Assembly (NCBI RefSeq): GCF_001747095.1
Contig: NZ_MDGP01000001.1
Coordinates: 1,905,001 to 1,969,000, forward strand
Origin: Roseivirga sp. 4D4
Lineage (GTDB): Bacteria > Bacteroidota > Bacteroidia > Cytophagales > Cyclobacteriaceae
Direction of reading: 5' to 3'
Length of the DNA: 64,000 nt
Translations under genes and position numbers: made by a program
Shown here: positions 58,924 to 64,000 of the stretch, piece by piece
How the letters are laid out: each line of letters opens with the position of its first letter
How positions within the stretch are numbered: the first letter of the stretch is position 1
The notes under the pieces: generated by a model
What the model was told of the DNA's origin: nothing
The model's input: only the letters and a program-made list of their open reading frames with translations
The model's database searches: none

Positions 58924-60081
58924 ATGACAAAAGTCTACGATTGGCTGATCAATTATATCAACTCTAACATCCCGCTTTTGGGTGAGCCAATCCCAGCCTT
59001 CGGAGAAGGTGCTTCTTTTACGGCCACGGAGATTATCATACCGATCGTCTTTCTATTTCTGGTGAACTTATTGGGTAACCTTGTCAGGGCCACACTGATT
59101 AATCGGATACTTCCTCGATATGTTCACGATCGTAAAACAGTGCTTTCCATTGGCAATACGACTAAGTATACATTGCTTGTGATAGGTATCGCCTTTTTAC
59201 TCACGGCAATTGGACTCAATGAGGACTCAGAACTTAATTACTCCTTTACAAGAGACGAAGATGGAAAACCAGACCTAACGCTCTTCAGCATAGCAAGGCT
59301 GGCTTTCTTTATGACATTGCTGGTTTTCCTTTCGGGGAAGCTGAAATCTATTTTCGTCAAACAGATATTATCCAAATACTCTGATGATATAGGGGTCAGT
59401 CAGTCCATAGGAACCATCATACAATACTTTATTATCATAGTAGGTGCTTTTGTGGTGATTCAAAACTCAGGAATTAATTTGGGTTCGTTGAACGTGCTAG
59501 CCGGTGCACTCGGTGTGGGTATTGGTTTTGGACTGCAGAACATTGCCAACAATTTCATTTCTGGTCTAATCATTCTTTTTGAAAGACCAATTAAGGTAGG
59601 TGACCGCATTGAGGTTGGGAGTGTAACAGGCGATGTTGTGAAGATCTCTTCCCGTGCAAGTACAGTGAATACCAATGATAATATTTCCATTATCATTCCT
59701 AATTCAGACCTTATCAACAAGCAAGTCATCAATTGGAGCCATAATGATAGGCGTATTAGATACCATGTGCCTGTAGGGGTGTCTTATAAGGAAGATCCTG
59801 CGATCATCAAGAAAGTGTTGCTAGAAGTTGCAGATGCCAACAAGGACGTATTGAAAAGGCCGGCTCCTGATGTGCTATTTGTTGGCTATGGAGATAGCTC
59901 CATCGACTTTGATTTGCTCATATGGACAAGTAGTTACATCGACAAACCGATCATTTTAAAGAGCCAGCTCTATTACGAGATTTTTGAGAAGTTCAAGGAA
60001 CATGGAATTGAAATTCCTTACCCTCAGCGGGATTTACATCTAAAATCTGGTTGGACAAATACAGACAAACCGCTGAAGTAG
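58924..60081 (+). CDS. MscS-type mechanosensitive channel
   Basis: This is a small-conductance mechanosensitive channel protein of 385 residues that releases osmolytes on osmotic downshift. Three or four hydrophobic helices come first, then the pore helix block VLAGALGVGIGFGLQNIANNFISGLIILFERPIKVGDRIEV typical of MscS, followed by the cytoplasmic beta domain with GDVVKISSRASTVNTNDNISIIIPNSDLI and a C-terminal alpha/beta domain ending in RDLHLKSGW. It is not a full-length MscK. It stands just after queA (25 bp). Confidence 0.93.
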   Translation: MTKVYDWLINYINSNIPLLGEPIPAFGEGASFTATEIIIPIVFLFLVNLLGNLVRATLINRILPRYVHDRKTVLSIGNTTKYTLLVIGIAFLLTAIGLNEDSELNYSFTRDEDGKPDLTLFSIARLAFFMTLLVFLSGKLKSIFVKQILSKYSDDIGVSQSIGTIIQYFIIIVGAFVVIQNSGINLGSLNVLAGALGVGIGFGLQNIANNFISGLIILFERPIKVGDRIEVGSVTGDVVKISSRASTVNTNDNISIIIPNSDLINKQVINWSHNDRRIRYHVPVGVSYKEDPAIIKKVLLEVADANKDVLKRPAPDVLFVGYGDSSIDFDLLIWTSSYIDKPIILKSQLYYEIFEKFKEHGIEIPYPQRDLHLKSGWTNTDKPLK

Positions 60082-60128
60082 GATTTAGTAATCAGCGTCA
60101 ATTTGAATAGTTGTAGATGATTTTTTCA

Positions 60129-60136
60129 TAAATTTG
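60129..60136 (+). promoter_or_regulatory. Promoter -7 element TAAATTTG
   Basis: An exact TAnnTTTG match 21 nt upstream of the trkA ATG. A TTTG lies 23 bp upstream of the box, so the -33 spacing is a little long. Confidence 0.5.
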
Positions 60137-60157
60137 TCCACTTTATAAGGAATTCGG

Positions 60158-61498
60158 ATGAGAGTTATTATTGCGGGTGTTGGAAATGTGGGGTTTCATT
60201 TGGCTAAACTTCTCTGTCAAGAGGGACAAGACATTGTCTTGATTGATAGGGCTGCAGATAAATTAAAACAGGCAAGTAACACTGTAGATGCTGGTACGAT
60301 TAAGGGTACTTCTACCTCCTACGCTGTTTTGGAAGAGGCAGGTGTAGCAGATGCTGACTTGCTTATAGCCGTTACTTCGTCCGAAGAAGCCAATATTGCT
60401 ACAGCGATTATCGCGAAGCACTTAGGTGCAAAGAGAACCATTGCACGTATTTCCAATACAGAATTTCTTTACCAAAAGGATAAGCTTAATTTGAAGCACC
60501 TCGGTATTGATGATGTGATTTCTCCTGAATCGCTTGCCGCCCGTGAGATTAAGAGATTGCTTAAGGAAGTAGCCGTAACCGATAGCTTTGAATTCGAGAA
60601 GGGTTTACTTCAATTGATTGGTGTTAATATTGATTCTAAGAGTCCGCTCAAAGGCAAGTCAATGCTCGAGGTGGCCAAGATCAACCCAGATCAGTCATTT
60701 ATGACAGTGGCTATACTTAGAGATAATGAGACTATTATTCCTTATGGCGATACCTGCTTTGAAGAGAATGATCATGCCTATTTCATTGCACAACCTGATG
60801 GAGTTGAAAAACTACTTTTCCTAACCGGGAAGAAAAAAGAAGGTGTCAAGAGTGTTATGATCCTCGGTGGATCGCGTGTAGGCTTTCATGCAGCCAAGTT
60901 ACTGAGTGCTCGATACAATGTCAAATTGATAGAACGTGATGCCCAGAAGTGCTTCGAACTTGCCGATCAATTGCCTGATGCGATGGTAATCAACGGTGAC
61001 GGTAGAAATGTCGACCTCCTTGAAGAAGAAAGTATCAACGAAATGGATGCCTTCATTGCTGTGACGGGTGATTCTGAAACGAATATCATTTCTTGTCTGG
61101 TAGCCAAAAAAATGGGTGTTAAGAAAACTATCGCCATGGTGGAAAACATGGATTACATACACCTTTCGCAGAGTATTGGTGTTGACACCATGATCAATAA
61201 GAAACTAATAGCAGCAAACTTTATCTTCCGTCATATTCGTCAGGGAGAAATTGTGTCTATCGCCAGTATTCATGGAGTAGATGCAGAGATCTTAGAATTT
61301 GAAGTGCAGGAAACCTCAAAAATTACGGAGCAAGAACTGCGTAATCTTGAATTCCCCAAATCTGCCATTATCGGTGGTGTTATCAGAGATGGCAAAGGAT
61401 TGACCACTCCAGGCAACTTCAAGTTTCAACCCAAAGACCGAGTGGTCGTACTGTCCAAGCTAGAGTGTATCAAAAAGGTTGAAGATTACTTCATCTAG
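60158..61498 (+). CDS. trkA: Trk potassium uptake system peripheral subunit TrkA
   Basis: This is the cytoplasmic NAD(H)-binding regulatory subunit of the TrkAH potassium importer, 446 residues. It has two tandem RCK/KTN modules. The first Rossmann segment is RVIIAGVGNVGFHLAKLL and the second is VMILGGSRVGFHAAKLLSA, each followed by an RCK_C-like domain. Both have the acidic end of beta2 (VLIDRAADK, KLIERDAQK). The gene is followed by trkH after 9 bp, forming an operon. Confidence 0.95.
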   Translation: MRVIIAGVGNVGFHLAKLLCQEGQDIVLIDRAADKLKQASNTVDAGTIKGTSTSYAVLEEAGVADADLLIAVTSSEEANIATAIIAKHLGAKRTIARISNTEFLYQKDKLNLKHLGIDDVISPESLAAREIKRLLKEVAVTDSFEFEKGLLQLIGVNIDSKSPLKGKSMLEVAKINPDQSFMTVAILRDNETIIPYGDTCFEENDHAYFIAQPDGVEKLLFLTGKKKEGVKSVMILGGSRVGFHAAKLLSARYNVKLIERDAQKCFELADQLPDAMVINGDGRNVDLLEEESINEMDAFIAVTGDSETNIISCLVAKKMGVKKTIAMVENMDYIHLSQSIGVDTMINKKLIAANFIFRHIRQGEIVSIASIHGVDAEILEFEVQETSKITEQELRNLEFPKSAIIGGVIRDGKGLTTPGNFKFQPKDRVVVLSKLECIKKVEDYFI

Positions 61499-61507
61499 AA
61501 CGATCTC

Positions 61508-62962
61508 ATGAGGTTCAACTTAAAAGTTATCGGTGACATACTGGGGATTCTTCTCCTGATCAATGGTGGCTTTATGGCACTGTGCCTACCCATCTCACTC
61601 TATTACGGAGAGCATGATTGGATTGCGATAACCACCTCAAGCATTATTACCCTTGGTTCTGGCTTCCTATTGAGATACATCACCAGAAAAAAGAAAAGCA
61701 AAGAACTTAAAAAGAAAGACGGTTATCTGATTGTAACTGCAGGGTGGATAGTAATGTCCATTTTTGGCGCTTTACCCTACATCATCAGTGGGTCTATCCC
61801 CAACTTTAGTAACGCATTTTTTGAGACTATTTCTGGTTATACTACTACCGGAGCATCCATATTAACAGATATAGAATCGGTACCGAACGGCATTCTATTC
61901 TGGAGAAGCTTAACGCAATGGATAGGTGGTATGGGAATCATTGTACTGGCCCTTGCAATCCTACCCTTCTTGGGTATTGGAGGAATGCAGCTATTCGTTG
62001 CCGAAGCTCCTGGTATTACTCCAGATAAACTTCAGCCTCGTATTCAGGAGACTGCCAAGCGGCTTTGGTTTCTCTACGTAGGACTGACATTGGCTGAAGC
62101 CATTGCACTCTATTTTGCAGGCATGGACCCTTTCGATGCGATCAATCACTCCTTGACCACGATGGCTACAGGGGGCTTCTCAACTAAGAACGATAGCCTT
62201 CAGTTTGTGGATCCTTTGATTCAGTATATCGTGATCTTCTTTATGTTCCTGGCGGGAACAAGTTTTACCCTTACCTATTTTGGACTTAAAAGGAATTTCA
62301 AGAAGGTATTCAAGAACGAAGAGTTTTTAGTCTACCTCAGTTTTACAGCGGTGATCACTGTAATTGTAACGGTAACACTGCTTGTTGTTAATGACAAACC
62401 CTTTGAAAACTCTTTCAGAGATGCACTATTTCAAGTAGTCTCTTTGATTACTACCACTGGTTTTGTATCAGCTGACTATACTTCATGGGCACCATTCTTA
62501 TCCGTATTATTCTTTATTCTTCTATTTGTAGGAGGTTCTGCCGGATCTACTGCGGGTGGGGTAAAAGTAATACGGCATGTGGTATTGTTCAAAAACTCCT
62601 TTCTAGAGTTGAAAAGGCAACTTCATCCCTCTGCCGTAATGCCTGTAAGAATTAGTGGTAAGGCAGTAGAGCAAAGCATAGTATACAATGTCCTTGCCTT
62701 TATTATGATTTACATTCTGGTCTTCTTGGTCGGAGTGACTTTACTCTCCTCGATGAATGTAGATTTTGACACTGCCTTTGGAGCTGTGGCTACCTCTTTG
62801 GGTAATGTAGGTCCTGGTATCGGTGATGTAGGCCCATTGAATAACTTTGCTGGCATGCCCACCGGTGGAAAGTGGCTACTCTCGGCTTTGATGTTACTCG
62901 GTAGACTCGAACTCTTTACAGTCTTGATGCTACTCTCTCCTCACTTCTGGAGAAAGCGATAA
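61508..62962 (+). CDS. trkH: Trk potassium transporter membrane subunit TrkH
   Basis: This is the ion-conducting subunit, 484 residues, with about 10 membrane helices. The four selectivity-loop segments are SGYTTTGASIL, ATGGFSTKNDSL, TTTGFVSADY and SLGNVGPGIGDVG, the glycines of the TVGYG-like filter. It is operonic with trkA (9-bp gap). It ends convergent with the small heavy-metal domain gene (6 bp apart). Confidence 0.95.
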   Translation: MRFNLKVIGDILGILLLINGGFMALCLPISLYYGEHDWIAITTSSIITLGSGFLLRYITRKKKSKELKKKDGYLIVTAGWIVMSIFGALPYIISGSIPNFSNAFFETISGYTTTGASILTDIESVPNGILFWRSLTQWIGGMGIIVLALAILPFLGIGGMQLFVAEAPGITPDKLQPRIQETAKRLWFLYVGLTLAEAIALYFAGMDPFDAINHSLTTMATGGFSTKNDSLQFVDPLIQYIVIFFMFLAGTSFTLTYFGLKRNFKKVFKNEEFLVYLSFTAVITVIVTVTLLVVNDKPFENSFRDALFQVVSLITTTGFVSADYTSWAPFLSVLFFILLFVGGSAGSTAGGVKVIRHVVLFKNSFLELKRQLHPSAVMPVRISGKAVEQSIVYNVLAFIMIYILVFLVGVTLLSSMNVDFDTAFGAVATSLGNVGPGIGDVGPLNNFAGMPTGGKWLLSALMLLGRLELFTVLMLLSPHFWRKR

Positions 62963-62968
62963 TCGATA

Positions 62969-63196
62969 TTAGAAGGAGAATAAGCCTTTCTTTTCCTTGA
63001 TTTCGAAACCCGCAGATTTCACTAAGTTCTCTACCTCTTTCTTATCTAAGTTAGCTCCCGAAACAGTCAGCAATTTATTTTTAGAGTCTGTATCTACAGA
63101 CCAGTCTTCAACGCTTTTGGCTTGTTCCATAAAGGGCGTTACTGTAGCTATACATCCACCGCAGTTAATATTTGTCTTATAGATGGCTTTCTTCAT
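62969..63196 (-). CDS. Heavy-metal-associated domain protein (HMA)
   Basis: This is a 75-residue single-domain soft-metal-binding protein, likely a copper chaperone-like or Atx1-type protein. The metal site is NINCGGCIATVTPFM (C-x-x-C variant, CGGC). VEDWSVDTDSKNKLLTVSGANLDKKEVENLVKSAGFEI is the normal ferredoxin-like remainder. There is no P-type ATPase gene adjacent. Metal identity (Cu/Zn) is not determined. Confidence 0.85.
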   Translation of the reverse strand: MKKAIYKTNINCGGCIATVTPFMEQAKSVEDWSVDTDSKNKLLTVSGANLDKKEVENLVKSAGFEIKEKKGLFSF

Positions 63197-63292
63197 TTTC
63201 AGTCAGTTTTATTGCTCCATCGATTGATCTTAGTATCTTTCGAAAAGGCTTCCTTATGGCCTTACAAATCTATTCAAAATATAGTTCAAGCT

Positions 63293-64000
63293 TTGACCTT
63301 TACAGAACTCAATTTACATGAAGATGTGCTTGCAGGATTGGATGCAATGGGGTTCGAAAAACCAACTCCAATCCAAGAGGCCGCCATCCCTACCATCATA
63401 GCCAACAAAGATCTTATCGGTTGTGCACAAACAGGTACTGGTAAAACAGCAGCTTTCCTGTTACCTCTGATGCATAAGATAGCCGAAAGTGGAGTATCTG
63501 ATGAGCATATCAATACCATGATTATCTGTCCAACACGGGAACTGGCTGTGCAAATTGATCAGCAGTTAGAAGGACTGAGCTATTTCAGTGGCATTACCTC
63601 CTTACCCGTCTATGGCGGTGGTGACGGAGCTGGTTTTACCAGAGAAAAGAATGCGCTGGCCAAAGGAACCCACATTGTGATCGGCACCCCGGGCAAGCTA
63701 ATATCTCACCTCAATCTCGGTTATGTAAAGGTTGATCAACTCAAGCATTTGGTCCTCGATGAGGCCGATCGAATGCTTGACATGGGTTTCCATGAGGATA
63801 TCATGAAGATTATCAATCATCTGCCAAAAGAGCGTCAAAACCTTCTTTTCTCTGCTACCATGGCACCGAAGATTAGGAAAATGGCCAAAGAGATACTGAA
63901 TGATCCAGAAGAAATCAACATCTCAATTGCGAAGCCATCTGAAAAGATCACCCAAGCTGCTTTTCTTACCTATGATTCTCAAAAGATTGATCTCGTAAAG
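63293..64000 (+). CDS. DEAD-box RNA helicase (5' part; window ends within)
   Basis: This is an ATP-dependent RNA helicase. The frame is open from a TTG start at 63293 (TTG-ACC-TTT, LTFTELNL) to the window end, 236 codons so far. The Q motif is GFEKPTPIQEAAIP, motif I AQTGTGKT, Ia PTRELA, motif II DEAD in VLDEADRMLDMGF and motif III SAT in LLFSATMAPK. TTG is chosen because MTFTELNL is the usual family start. Residues after motif III run out of the window. Confidence 0.92.
   Translation, partial: MTFTELNLHEDVLAGLDAMGFEKPTPIQEAAIPTIIANKDLIGCAQTGTGKTAAFLLPLMHKIAESGVSDEHINTMIICPTRELAVQIDQQLEGLSYFSGITSLPVYGGGDGAGFTREKNALAKGTHIVIGTPGKLISHLNLGYVKVDQLKHLVLDEADRMLDMGFHEDIMKIINHLPKERQNLLFSATMAPKIRKMAKEILNDPEEINISIAKPSEKITQAAFLTYDSQKIDLVK

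Noticed and set aside
1..64000. tRNA, rRNA, phage, IS or toxin-antitoxin genes
   Set aside because: No cloverleaf with a TTCGA-type arm, no transposase or integrase motif, and no phage gene block were recognised in reading; a covariance search would be decisive.

Overview
The window looks like a chromosomal segment of a marine-type Bacteroidota, most likely a Cytophagales relative such as Roseivirga or Fulvivirga. The genus is inferred from protein style only. Supporting signs are Bacteroidetes-type promoters (TTTG, 19 bp, TAnnTTTG), near absence of Shine-Dalgarno sites, many lipoproteins with a short signal and lipobox, FtsX-like permeases paired with a PadR regulator, LytTR two-component genes, CarboxypepD_reg/TonB-plug-like modules, and complete his (part) and trp operons. 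There is no phage, no insertion sequence, no CRISPR array, and I recognised no tRNA or rRNA gene.

Layout. 1-9 kb holds an ECF sigma factor (cut by the window edge), a TPR lipoprotein, diacylglycerol/undecaprenol kinase, a secreted sulfatase and several small accessory genes. 8.9-15.2 kb holds an ABC1 (UbiB-like) kinase with its TetR-type partner, then a LytTR regulator/LytS-type kinase pair divergent from an ABC-2 exporter plus DoxX-like protein. 15.3-17.9 kb is a simple-sequence repeat island flanking an iodotyrosine-deiodinase-like flavoprotein and a D-Ala-D-Ala carboxypeptidase. 18-24.9 kb carries a BNR-repeat protein, an S10 peptidase, a CtlX-type hydrolase and an outer-membrane barrel protein. 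25-29.1 kb is an operon phhA-hisH-(four-helix protein)-hisA-hisF-hisIE. 29.1-39.7 kb holds two large FtsX-type permeases, PadR, and a VWA protein divergent from a sigma/anti-sigma-TonB pair. 39.7-48.3 kb is the operon trpE-trpG-trpD-trpC-(orphan)-trpF-trpB-trpA-aroF. 48.3-64 kb contains secreted proteins, an NRAMP-fold transporter, ddl, the 5-oxoprolinase genes pxpABC, queA, an MscS channel, the TrkAH potassium system and the start of a DEAD-box helicase.

The most interesting system is regulatory. Both amino-acid operons begin with the same architecture: a TTTG-N19-TAnnTTTG promoter, exactly 5 nt, then the ATG of a short leader peptide, then an intrinsic terminator before the first enzyme gene. 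The trp leader peptide has three consecutive Trp codons. The leader before phhA-his has a run YHYHYYH, that is four Tyr and three His codons. It fits a dual Tyr+His attenuator for an operon that makes tyrosine (PhhA) and histidine (HisHAFIE). In both cases I can draw mutually exclusive 1:2, 2:3 and 3:4 pairings by hand. Both leader peptides appear to be read from essentially leaderless mRNAs.

The trp operon spacers are also colonised by a family of imperfect-palindrome (REP-like) elements. One sits between the attenuator and trpE, and another supplies the last codons of trpF. Several start codons are revised here relative to the longest open frame, because the extra N-terminus came from promoter or repeat sequence.
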